64,000 nt of DNA from Rhodopirellula sp. SM50. Its GTDB lineage: Bacteria > Planctomycetota > Planctomycetia > Pirellulales > Pirellulaceae. The notes beneath the pieces are model-generated. The model saw nothing but the letters and a program-made list of their open reading frames with translations, had not been told where the DNA came from and ran no database searches. The number at the start of each line of letters is the position of its first letter. The first letter of the stretch is position 1. The stretch spans positions 1-64,000 of the forward strand of contig NZ_NTFY01000076.1 in NCBI RefSeq assembly GCF_002289565.1, given 5' to 3'. A program made the translations under genes and the position numbers. Shown here piece by piece: positions 53,368 through 61,173 of this stretch.

Positions 53368-53541
53368 GGCATGCTGTGCATGCCGCAAGAACTTGTTCCC
53401 AGGCTCCGCCTGGGGACACACTGTCTCGGAGGCTCCGCCTCGCATTCGGCCGGCAGAGCCGGCGGTCGATGGCGTTCCCAGGCGGGAGCCTGGGAACGAG
53501 TTGCTCGCATCGGTTGCTGCCGTAGGGCGTGCGGTGCATGC
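53365..53541. repeat. Composite palindromic block, family F copies 2 and 3
   Basis: GTAGGGCATGCTGTGCATGC begins the block and GTAGGGCGTGCGGTGCATGC ends it, both followed by CGCAAGAACT. Between them, TTCCCAGGCTCCGCCTGGG is itself a hairpin, and its relative GTTCCCAGGCGGGAGCCTGG with GAAC pairs back across GGAGGCTCCGCC and GCCGGCAGAGCCGGCGG. No coding sense is visible. Confidence 0.8.
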
Positions 53542-53554
53542 CGCAAGAACTGAT

Positions 53555-54679
53555 TCAGCGCGTCGAGAACTTAAAGATCGTCTTGGTCGCGTACTCGTCG
53601 TCCGGTTTCAGGATCGTCGACGGGAAGTTCGGCTGATTGGGGCTGTCGGGATAGTGTTGGGTTTCCAAGCAAAAGCCGCCGCGGTGGACGTAGCTCTTGC
53701 CCGACTTTCCGGTCAGTCGTCCGTCGAGAAAGTTTCCACTGTAGAACTGGATGCCCGGTTCGGTGGTTGAAATCTCCAGCACCCGTCCGCTCTTGGGTTC
53801 GTAAACGGTCGCGGCCAATGTCATCTCGCCGGTTTGGCCGCCCTTGTCCAGGACCCAGTTGTGGTCGTAACCGCCGCCGAATTTCAACTGTTCGTTTTCA
53901 GCTGCGATGTCGCGTCCGATCGGTTTTGCGGTCGTGAAATCAAACGGGGTTCCCTGGACGGCCGGGGTCTTGCCGGTCGGGATCAGGGTTGCATCGACGG
54001 GGGTGAAACGGCGGGCGTTGATCATCAGTTCGTGACCCAGAATCGTGCCCTCACCCTCGCCCTTGAGATTGAAGTACGTGTGTTGGGTGAGGTTGATCGG
54101 GGTCGCTTTATCCGTCGTCGCCAGGTAATCGATTTCGATCGCATTCTCATCGGTCAACCGATAGGTCACCGAGCAATTCAGATTTCCCGGGTAGCCTTCT
54201 TCACCGTCCTTGGCCAGGTAGGTCAGCGTCACCGCGTTGGCTTCCTCGTCGACGCTTCCGTTCCAGATGACTTTGTCAAAGCCGATGATCCCGCCGTGCA
54301 GGCTGTTCGGCGGGTTGTTGATCGCCAGCGAGTACTCTTGGTCATCGATGGTGAACTTGCCGTTCGCGATTCGATTCCCGTAGCGACCGACGACGGCACC
54401 AAAATACGGTTTGTCGACGGCGTTGGTGTAGCTGGCGATGTCGTTGTACCCGAGTGCAATGTCGGCCATGTTTCCTTCGCGATCCGGGACCACGATGGAC
54501 ATGATGATCGCACCATAATTGGTGATTCGCACCGTCATGCCGTTGGCATTTTTTAACGTGTAGAACTGGATGTCATCGGCCGTTTCGACTTCAACCGCCT
54601 TGCCGGCCTGTGGAAGCAACAGAACGGACATCAGGACGAGGCCGAAGCATGGCCAGAGGAGCGCGGAGATTCGTTTCAT
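53555..54679 (-). CDS. galM: Secreted aldose 1-epimerase
   Basis: This is a 374-residue mutarotase interconverting alpha and beta anomers of aldoses such as galactose or glucose. Residues 1-28 are a signal peptide (LLWPCFGLVLMSVLLLPQAG), so it acts in the periplasm. Family motifs are YGAIIMSIVVPDREG, the substrate Arg in YGNRIANGKF, His in NSLHGGIIGFDK, the catalytic His in LTQHTYFNLKG, the Asp in GGYDHNWVL and the catalytic Glu in CLETQHYPDSPNQPNFPST. It starts 36 bp after the zinc dehydrogenase gene on the same strand, so the two probably share an mRNA. Confidence 0.94.
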   Translation of the reverse strand: MKRISALLWPCFGLVLMSVLLLPQAGKAVEVETADDIQFYTLKNANGMTVRITNYGAIIMSIVVPDREGNMADIALGYNDIASYTNAVDKPYFGAVVGRYGNRIANGKFTIDDQEYSLAINNPPNSLHGGIIGFDKVIWNGSVDEEANAVTLTYLAKDGEEGYPGNLNCSVTYRLTDENAIEIDYLATTDKATPINLTQHTYFNLKGEGEGTILGHELMINARRFTPVDATLIPTGKTPAVQGTPFDFTTAKPIGRDIAAENEQLKFGGGYDHNWVLDKGGQTGEMTLAATVYEPKSGRVLEISTTEPGIQFYSGNFLDGRLTGKSGKSYVHRGGFCLETQHYPDSPNQPNFPSTILKPDDEYATKTIFKFSTR

Positions 54680-54715
54680 GATCGGAAGAATTGGGAGGGA
54701 TAAATTTGGGAGAGA

Positions 54716-55759
54716 CTACGCCGACACGCCCGGTTGAATGACCACCTTCATCGCACCCTTCTCACCGGCATAAAGACGTGAGAACCATTCGGGGCCTTCT
54801 TCGAGTGTTGCCGTGGCGGTAATCAGCGGTGCGACCTGAATCGCGCCGCTCCGCATCAATTCAATGCATGCAGGGTACTCACCACAGGAGGCGCATGTGC
54901 CAAAAACGTTCAATTCTCGGGTGACGATCGCCTGCAAGGGAACTTCGACGCGCGGTGCCAGATTGCCGACCAGCGTGATCGAGCCGCCTTTGCGCAAGCA
55001 GGCGATGGCGGTGTCGATCGTTGCGCTGGCGCCGACGACTTCCAACGCGACATCGGCGCCGCGGCCGCCGGTCAATTTCCGAACCTCTTCGGCGACATCG
55101 ACCTCATCGGCCTTGAGCGCCACGTCGGCCCCCAGTGACAACGCGGCATCCAAGCGGTCTTGGTCCAAATCCACCGCGATCACTCTGGCGCAGCCGGCCA
55201 GTCGGATCGCTTGGATCGTCAACAATCCGATCATGCCGCTGCCGACGACCACCGCCGTGTCGCCCAATTGGACCGGCGTTCGGTTGGCCGCATGGACGGC
55301 CACCGAGACCGCTTCGATCAACGCGGCGTGTTCAAACGGCATCTCGTCGGGCAAGCGGTAGCAAATGTGTTGGGGCACCGAGACCAGTTCGGCGAACGCA
55401 CCGTGACGGCGGTACTCGCCACACGAGACGCCCAGAACGGTGCGGTTGTCGCACAGGTTGATCTCGCCGCGGCGGCAATGAAAACAATCGCCACAGGAAA
55501 CGGTGGAATCGAAGGTCACGTGGTCGCCGACGGCGAAACCGGTCACTTCGCTGCCAATTTCGGCAACGATCCCGGACGCTTCGTGTCCCATCACCAAGGG
55601 CGGAATCCGACGTCCGCTGCTGCCGTCGTACCCGTGGATGTCGCTGCCGCAGATGCCACACGCTTTCACTTGAACCAGCAGATCTTTCGGCCCGACCGTG
55701 GGGTTGTCCACTTCGGTGACTTCCAAGTGTTTGTATTCGGTCAACAGCATCGCTTTCAT
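54716..55759 (-). CDS. Zinc-dependent alcohol/sugar-alcohol dehydrogenase
   Basis: This is a 347-residue medium-chain dehydrogenase. The catalytic zinc ligands are Cys in ACGICGSDIHGYDG and His in VMGHEASGIVAEIG. The structural-zinc lobe is VSCGDCFHCRRGEINLC with four cysteines. The Rossmann fold shows VVVGSGMIGLLTIQAIRLAG, and the following Asp (VIAVDLDQDRLDAA) favours NAD+. It resembles galactitol-1-phosphate, sorbitol or threonine dehydrogenases, and the substrate cannot be decided. With galM downstream, a polyol or sugar route is likely. Confidence 0.92.
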   Translation of the reverse strand: MKAMLLTEYKHLEVTEVDNPTVGPKDLLVQVKACGICGSDIHGYDGSSGRRIPPLVMGHEASGIVAEIGSEVTGFAVGDHVTFDSTVSCGDCFHCRRGEINLCDNRTVLGVSCGEYRRHGAFAELVSVPQHICYRLPDEMPFEHAALIEAVSVAVHAANRTPVQLGDTAVVVGSGMIGLLTIQAIRLAGCARVIAVDLDQDRLDAALSLGADVALKADEVDVAEEVRKLTGGRGADVALEVVGASATIDTAIACLRKGGSITLVGNLAPRVEVPLQAIVTRELNVFGTCASCGEYPACIELMRSGAIQVAPLITATATLEEGPEWFSRLYAGEKGAMKVVIQPGVSA

Positions 55760-55863
55760 GCGTCAAGATCTCGGTCAGGGGTGAGGTGAAACGGATTCGG
55801 ACCGTTAGCCTAAAAGATAACGGATTTAACGCAATGAGATGCAGCTTGGAGCGTTTGCGAGTC

Positions 55864-56763
55864 TTATCCAAACAGAATTGCGATCACGACCGAAATCGTG
55901 ATCAACAGGGCTCCGCCGAGGCGAAACACCATCGTTTTTCGCGATAAATCCGCTTCGCTGCCGCCCCAGATCAACGCCGCCCCCCAAGCCAGCAAGACGC
56001 CCCAGATGCCCCGCATCGAATACACCACGTTCACCCGCGGTGCGTCGCCGAAGGCGGACAGCGTAAAGACGATGCACAACGCCTGTAAACCGATCAGCAA
56101 GCCGCCGATCAGCAGGGAGCGCCGGACCGCCGGGATCGCAAATTTTTCCCGCTGGAAACCGACCAAAAAGACGGTCGAGTAGCTGGCGACGAACCAGAAC
56201 ATGATCGGCAAAAAACGCCCTGATGACCACGCCGCGATCGGCGAGGAGCAAAACCGCTGGACCAGCACGTCAAAAATTGAAAACGACGTGCTGGCAGCCA
56301 TCGCACTGAGAATCGTGTAGCCGATGCGGCTGTGGGTGCCCGCCCCGGTCCACTGAACCAGCGCGATGCCGATGGTCGCCAGTGTCGCCGCCAACCAAAT
56401 CGCCGTCGGCAGGCTTTGGCCACCGATCAACGTTGCCAAAATCGCCACCAACAACACTTTGACGCCGAACAGCGGCGCCGCGATCGAAACGTCGCCGTGC
56501 GTGATCGCGAAAAACGTCCCCATCTGGCCGCTGATGTAAAACACCGCCACGAGCGCGGGTTGCCAGAGCAAGTAGACATTGACCGGTTCGCTTTCGAGAA
56601 ACCAGAACCCCGAAAACAGCGTCGCAGCCCACAGATTGGCGACCAACGATACCGTCCACGGATTCGCCCCTTCGAGGGTTGCCCGTTTCAAAAACAGCAG
56701 GCCACAAGCGAATAGAACGCTGGCGGCGAGAGGAAACAGCAGGTGATAGGAGTCGTCGAGCAC
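55864..56763 (-). CDS. EamA-type DMT transporter
   Basis: This is a 299-residue integral membrane protein with ten predicted helices in two halves. Examples are LLFPLAASVLFACGLLFLKR, VLLVAILATLIGGQSLPTA, TIGIALVQWTGAG in half one, and LLIGGLLIGLQALCIVFTL and LGGALLITISVVIAILFG in half two. It fits the drug/metabolite transporter fold without a signal peptide. It follows the dehydrogenase gene's start by 104 bp in the minus orientation, so it could be the first gene of that operon and move its substrate. Substrate and direction are unknown. Confidence 0.87.
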   Translation of the reverse strand: MLDDSYHLLFPLAASVLFACGLLFLKRATLEGANPWTVSLVANLWAATLFSGFWFLESEPVNVYLLWQPALVAVFYISGQMGTFFAITHGDVSIAAPLFGVKVLLVAILATLIGGQSLPTAIWLAATLATIGIALVQWTGAGTHSRIGYTILSAMAASTSFSIFDVLVQRFCSSPIAAWSSGRFLPIMFWFVASYSTVFLVGFQREKFAIPAVRRSLLIGGLLIGLQALCIVFTLSAFGDAPRVNVVYSMRGIWGVLLAWGAALIWGGSEADLSRKTMVFRLGGALLITISVVIAILFG

Positions 56764-56874
56764 GGCAGGCTGGGGGTGGCGGAGGGACCGATAGCCTAGC
56801 GGACCGGCGGCAAAGGGGAAGTCACGCTGCGGTGGGAGATCGGCAATGACTTGGTGATGTCATACAATCGCGTC

Positions 56875-57549
56875 ATGAAACGCTTCACCGCCACTGGCAT
56901 CCCTGTCGTTTGGTCCGCCATGGTTTGGACCCTGCTGATCGGCTGTACCGGCTGCGGCACGTCCGCGCCGCCGGAGCCGCTGGTCGTCATCGATACCCAG
57001 TCGGATTTGCGGCACGATCACAAACATCTTCACGGTGATCCGCACCGCCATGACCACGACCATGGTGGCAACTTCAGCGGCGCTCACGCGCATCTCCACG
57101 CCCATGGGCACCGCCATTGGCCCGCTCCACATGGAGGACAGATCGTGAGTTTGCGCTGGCGGGGCGAGCTGACTTCGGCGAGCCAGCCAGCGACGCGCCC
57201 CGTTCCATTGGGGCCACATCTGGAGATCGTCGAGGGGTTGCCGGAGCGATTGACGGTTTACTTCCTCGCGGAATCCAACGACGGTCAGTGGGGCTCCTGG
57301 GATGTCGGTCCTTCGCCCCCTGTCCTTCGCCTTACCATCGAAACCGACGCATTGACTCTGGATCTGGAAAAAAACGGTCAGGAAGGCGGATACGAGGCAA
57401 CGTTGCCACCCCAAATACAAACGCTGTTCGCGGAGCAAGACAGCGAAATCCGGCTCACGGACTGGGCAATGGACGTGGCGGGCCACGCGTTTGATGTTTC
57501 AGAGAATGTCGTCTACCGGATGGGTGAACTGGACGTGGTTGTAGAGTAA
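56875..57549 (+). CDS. Histidine-rich lipoprotein
   Basis: This is a 224-residue exported lipoprotein. The ATG at 56875 precedes the signal MVWTLLIGCTGCG; either Cys of CTGC could be acylated. Right after it lies a histidine-rich stretch of about 44 residues with 15 His (RHDHKHLHGDPHRHDHDHGG, HAHLHAHGHRHWPAPHGG), typical of zinc, nickel or copper scavenging or chaperone proteins. The rest is a beta-rich domain (HLEIVEGLPERLTVYFLAES, VLRLTIETDALTLDL) like the domains that follow such His-rich tracts. It is 71 bp upstream of the DUF1559 gene. Metal identity is not shown. Confidence 0.87.
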   Translation: MKRFTATGIPVVWSAMVWTLLIGCTGCGTSAPPEPLVVIDTQSDLRHDHKHLHGDPHRHDHDHGGNFSGAHAHLHAHGHRHWPAPHGGQIVSLRWRGELTSASQPATRPVPLGPHLEIVEGLPERLTVYFLAESNDGQWGSWDVGPSPPVLRLTIETDALTLDLEKNGQEGGYEATLPPQIQTLFAEQDSEIRLTDWAMDVAGHAFDVSENVVYRMGELDVVVE

Positions 57550-57620
57550 TCTGTTCAGACCGATGAGAAAATTCAGCCGCCAGATCCCCCGCCCTTGTTC
57601 AAACTTACCTTCGAAACGTC

Positions 57621-58556
57621 ATGACTCAAGCATCGCCCCGCCGGTCCGCCTTCACTCTCGTCGAATTGTTGGTCGTGATCGCGATTATCGGAATCCTGGT
57701 CGGCTTGCTGCTGCCGGCGGTCCAAGCGGCGCGAGAAGCAGCTCGGCGAATGTCTTGCCAGAACAATCTGAAACAGCTGGCCCTTGGGCTTCACAATTAC
57801 GAATCGACGTTCAAAGTTTTTCCCTCCGGCTACTTGCACAAGCCCGGTCCCCAGGGAACTCCCATGCGGCCGGCCAACCACATGGGGCTGGCTTGGGGAG
57901 CGGCGATGTTGCCACAACTGGAGCAGGGGCAAGTCGCAGTGTTGTTTGATTACAACCGACCGATTTGGACGCCGGAAAATCAGCAGGCGCGCGAGCTTCC
58001 GTTAGAGGTGTTCCTGTGCCCCAGCGATACGTATTCGGCCGATGCGTTCGTGATTCGCGATGAGTCTTCCGACCCGATCGAGCAGTACGCGGCAGCCAGT
58101 TACGCGGCCAACTGGGGACCCGCCGACGCATCAACGAACTTGGACGACACTCCGACCGCCAGCCGAGGCGTGTTTTACCGCAACAGTCGGACGCGGGTGG
58201 CGGCGATCATCGATGGACTGTCCAACACCCTGGCGTTCGGCGAACGCCACAACGGACCGATCCCCATGAGCCAAACGACCGCCGGTGGTCACAGTTCGTT
58301 TGAGAACGCTTGGAGTGCGGCGGTTCGTGATATCGACGAACTCGATGATGACCACGGACACATGGTGCTGTTTGAAACCCAATTTCGACCCAACCAGAAA
58401 GATGGTGATGACAAAGGTCTCGCCGCTCCTCATGTCGGTCTTTGCCAATTTGCGCTCTGCGACGGATCCGTCCGAGCGATCACCGAAAACATCGACGCCG
58501 AACTCTACGACGCCTTGGCGACACGTCGCGGCAACGAGATTGTCGAAGAGTTTTAG
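57621..58556 (+). CDS. DUF1559 prepilin-like protein
   Basis: This is a 311-residue type IV pilin-like protein of the expanded planctomycete DUF1559 family. The N-terminus is a class III signal: [20 protein letters not shown] with Phe +1 and Glu +5, continuing into a hydrophobic helix and then [21 protein letters not shown]1559 features follow: [20 protein letters not shown], then a beta-rich head and the closing [16 protein letters not shown]. It needs a PilD-type peptidase for export. Such proteins are numerous in planctomycetes and their assembly into a pilus is uncertain. Confidence 0.94.
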   Translation: MTQASPRRSAFTLVELLVVIAIIGILVGLLLPAVQAAREAARRMSCQNNLKQLALGLHNYESTFKVFPSGYLHKPGPQGTPMRPANHMGLAWGAAMLPQLEQGQVAVLFDYNRPIWTPENQQARELPLEVFLCPSDTYSADAFVIRDESSDPIEQYAAASYAANWGPADASTNLDDTPTASRGVFYRNSRTRVAAIIDGLSNTLAFGERHNGPIPMSQTTAGGHSSFENAWSAAVRDIDELDDDHGHMVLFETQFRPNQKDGDDKGLAAPHVGLCQFALCDGSVRAITENIDAELYDALATRRGNEIVEEF

Positions 58557-58650
58557 TGAATCGGTGCGGCTCAGTTTTGGGGGTTAGGGGACCGCGAGTC
58601 CTTGTTTGCTTTTTCCGTTTTCGTAAAACGCTGACGATCCGAGGGAGTTG

Positions 58651-59148
58651 ATGGAGGCATTGATCAGGCTCGCCGCGGAATCCGACGCGCCAGTCATCTG
58701 CGAGATCTATAACCACTACGTTCGCACTTCCACGTGTACGTTTCACACCGAGCCTGAATCGGTCGAAGATCGGCTGGCCTGGCTGAGGGCGCATGGCGAG
58801 CGGTATCCGGTGACGGTTTATTGTGTCGACGAGACCGTCGTCGGCTGGGCTTCGCTGACTCAGTGGCATCCGCGCCCGGCTTATTCCGAAACCGCCGAGG
58901 TTTCCTTTTACATCGACAGCCGGTGGCATCGACGCGGGATCGGGCGGGCGCTGTTGAGAGATCTGATCGAACGCGCGTCAGCACTCGGGTTTCACGTCTT
59001 GATCGGTGGGGTCTGCACCGAGCACATCGCCAGCATGGAACTGCAGAAGTCGCTCGGTTTTAAGGAAGTCGCCCGATTCACCGAAGTCGGTCGAAAATTT
59101 GATCGCTGGCTGGACGTCGCGTACTTTCAATTGACCTTACAGCAATGA
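58651..59148 (+). CDS. GNAT N-acetyltransferase (phosphinothricin-type)
   Basis: This is a 165-residue GNAT. The ATG at 58651 follows GAGGGAG. Acetyl-CoA site: SFYIDSRWHRRGIGRALLRD, with the Q/RxxGxG/A pattern RRGIGRA. Near the start IYNHYVRTSTCTFHTEP matches Pat/Bar-like and YncA-like enzymes, as does HIASMELQKSLGFKEVARFT near the end. It acetylates an amino group of a small molecule or amino acid analogue. The substrate here is unknown, and the gene stands alone. Confidence 0.9.
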   Translation: MEALIRLAAESDAPVICEIYNHYVRTSTCTFHTEPESVEDRLAWLRAHGERYPVTVYCVDETVVGWASLTQWHPRPAYSETAEVSFYIDSRWHRRGIGRALLRDLIERASALGFHVLIGGVCTEHIASMELQKSLGFKEVARFTEVGRKFDRWLDVAYFQLTLQQ

Positions 59149-59257
59149 AGTCCGCACGTATCGGGGCATTGCGTCACCCGCCACGTGGCTGATGCCACGT
59201 GCTGGGATGTCAGCGGGACGGGTGACGAGCTGTCGATTTAATCCGATCACATGTGGG

Positions 59258-59340
59258 ATCAGCCGTTTCGCGCGAGCGTACGGGCATGTCGCTCGAAGAA
59301 AACGCACCAGGGCCCGTAAGGCTCGCGCAAAACGGCTGAT
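59258..59340. repeat. Palindromic repeat, family G copy 2
   Basis: ATCAGCCGTTTCGCGCGAGC with GTACGGGC faces GCCCGTAAGGCTCGCGCAAA with ACGGCTGAT. It corresponds to the element at 3571-3637 with its arms in the opposite order. Upstream, ATGCCACGTGCTGGGATGTC shows the start of a family H-like segment, and CAATCGACAGCCCGGG after it recalls the end of family C. Confidence 0.75.
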
Positions 59341-59376
59341 TCAATCGACAGCCCGGGGAGCGACCGCCAGGTGCTG

Positions 59377-60840
59377 CTAAACCGGTGATTCCCAGCCCTG
59401 ACGATAATCGCGGCGGATCAGTTTGCTCAGGTCATCACGTCCGCGGATGGTCATCGATCGGGAATCCCACTGCAGTGTTTCGTCGGGGTTGCGCTGGGCG
59501 ATCACGCCCAACAAGATCATCTCGGTCATCGGACCGGAATGGCCGAAGTGCGATTCGGCTTGATCGATCTTGCCGGAGACCGCGTCCATCCATTCGACGT
59601 AGCTGTTTTGTTCGCCGGCCCGCGGCAGCGACCGGTCCGGCCAATCGAACCCGTCGATCGACTCGCCCGTTTCCAACACCCAATTGTTGCGGGATCGATT
59701 GAAGAACAGTTTGCCGGCGTCTCCGATGATCACGCTTCCATAGCGTGAAAAATCGACGTCCCCCAAGACTTCTTTGCTGGGATGGTTGTACTCGTCACCG
59801 TTCTTGATCAATTGCCAACTCTGGCGATCAAATTTGGCATCGATGTAGCCGTCGTACCAGTGAAACGCGAACCCGTCTTTTGCAGAATACGGTGTCGCAT
59901 CAAATTCCCATTTCAAGACCGAGTTGATCGGCGGAGAAAGATCGGTGGCGCCGGCTTGGGTGGCCCGAACACTGCGCGCCGATTTGGCATCCATCGCCCA
60001 GAAACCCATGTCCATGATGTGACAGGCCATGTCGCCAAGGGCACCGGTTCCATAGTCCCACCATCCGCGCCAGGAGAACGGTGCGATGCGTGAACTGTAA
60101 TCGACAAACGGCGCCGGCCCGCACCATTGTTGCCAATCGATCGCATCGGGGACGGGTTCCTTTTCGGGCGGCTTGGCAAAGCCTTGCGGCCAGATCGGTC
60201 GGTTGGTCCAGGCATGGATTTCTTGAACCTTGCCGACGATGCCCGCGCGGACCAGTTCGACGCAGCGTCGCATGTGGTCGTTGGCGTGGGCCTGGTTTCC
60301 CATTTGCGTTTTGACGCCGGTGCGGGTGGCCAGTTCGTTGAGCATCCGTGCTTCCCAAATCCCATGCGTCAACGGTTTTTGGCAATAGACATGTTTGCCC
60401 GCCAGCATCGCCATCGCGGAGGCGTGGAAGTGGTGGTGGTCGGGCGTCGAGACGGTCACGGCGTCGACCTTGTCTCCCACGTCGGCCAGCATTTCACGGT
60501 AGTCGCGGTAGAAAGAGGCATCGCTGTATTGCGCTCGCACGCCGGAAAGTTTTTTCAAACGCGAGGCAGCTTTCTTGTCACCCGGTAGATTGCCCAGGCG
60601 TCGTGCATCGACGACGTCCACCAGCGAGACGACCTGAAACCCCGCCTTGGCGGCACCATTGATATCCGACAGTCCCTTGCCGCCGGCGCCGATCGCCGCC
60701 AGCGTCGGTTTTTCAAGTTTCTTGTCGGCCAACGCGGGAAAGAAGTGAAAGCCGGCGGCCGCCCCAAACGTCGCCGCCGCGGTTCGATGAAACGTCCGCC
60801 GAGAGACACGCGAGGGCTTGGGGTTTTGTCGCGACGTCAT
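59377..60840 (-). CDS. Tat-exported Gfo/Idh/MocA oxidoreductase
   Basis: This is a 487-residue NAD(P)-dependent sugar oxidoreductase. The N-terminus carries a twin-arginine signal: SRVSRRTFHRTAAATFGAAA. The Rossmann fold begins TLAAIGAGGKGLSDINGAA and VVSLVDVVDARRL. VDAVTVSTPDHHHFHASAMA with HVYCQKPLTHGIWEARML replaces the usual EKP by QKP. The C-terminal domain is beta-rich (WRGWWDYGTGALGDMACHIM, typical of planctomycete and Bacteroidetes exported family members). Tat export fits a folded protein with bound cofactor. Substrate unknown, probably a glycan-derived sugar. Confidence 0.92.
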   Translation of the reverse strand: MTSRQNPKPSRVSRRTFHRTAAATFGAAAGFHFFPALADKKLEKPTLAAIGAGGKGLSDINGAAKAGFQVVSLVDVVDARRLGNLPGDKKAASRLKKLSGVRAQYSDASFYRDYREMLADVGDKVDAVTVSTPDHHHFHASAMAMLAGKHVYCQKPLTHGIWEARMLNELATRTGVKTQMGNQAHANDHMRRCVELVRAGIVGKVQEIHAWTNRPIWPQGFAKPPEKEPVPDAIDWQQWCGPAPFVDYSSRIAPFSWRGWWDYGTGALGDMACHIMDMGFWAMDAKSARSVRATQAGATDLSPPINSVLKWEFDATPYSAKDGFAFHWYDGYIDAKFDRQSWQLIKNGDEYNHPSKEVLGDVDFSRYGSVIIGDAGKLFFNRSRNNWVLETGESIDGFDWPDRSLPRAGEQNSYVEWMDAVSGKIDQAESHFGHSGPMTEMILLGVIAQRNPDETLQWDSRSMTIRGRDDLSKLIRRDYRQGWESPV

Positions 60841-61173
60841 GGGGCAATCCTATGGACGTGGGAGGGGGAGTGCTTGAAGATAACAAATGCCGGCAGGTGG
60901 CGTGTGACCTCGCGGCTAGGCTGTGTCCGGGAATAAGACTGCTCACTCTAAGATTCAATCTGAACGAAACACTCTAGCTGTTTTACCGGGCCAACCATCG
61001 AAAGATGATACCCACGGATGGCAGCGCGAACCCACGGATGACAGGGTGCCAAAAATCCGTGGGTTCGCGCTGCCATCCGTGGGCTCAGTAGTAATTTCAT
61101 CGCTCCGCACGTTACAGCCCGCCCCCTTTTCTGATCGACAACCCTAACCCAAAACTAAAAACTGGTCAAAGCA
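60841..61173. repeat. Intergenic segment with family E palindrome copy 2
   Basis: At 61011-61083 CCCACGGATGGCAGCGCGAA with a second CCCACGGAT pairs to ATCCGTGGGTTCGCGC and TGCCATCCGTGGG. This copy is a better palindrome than the one at 50942-51014. The flanks hold no gene and no further feature that I can support. Confidence 0.8.

Noticed and set aside
52917-53525. Plus-strand frame with ASWKLTPRI repeats
   Set aside because: It is the translation of the non-coding 27-bp tandem array and the following palindromes, and it overlaps the better-supported lipoprotein gene.
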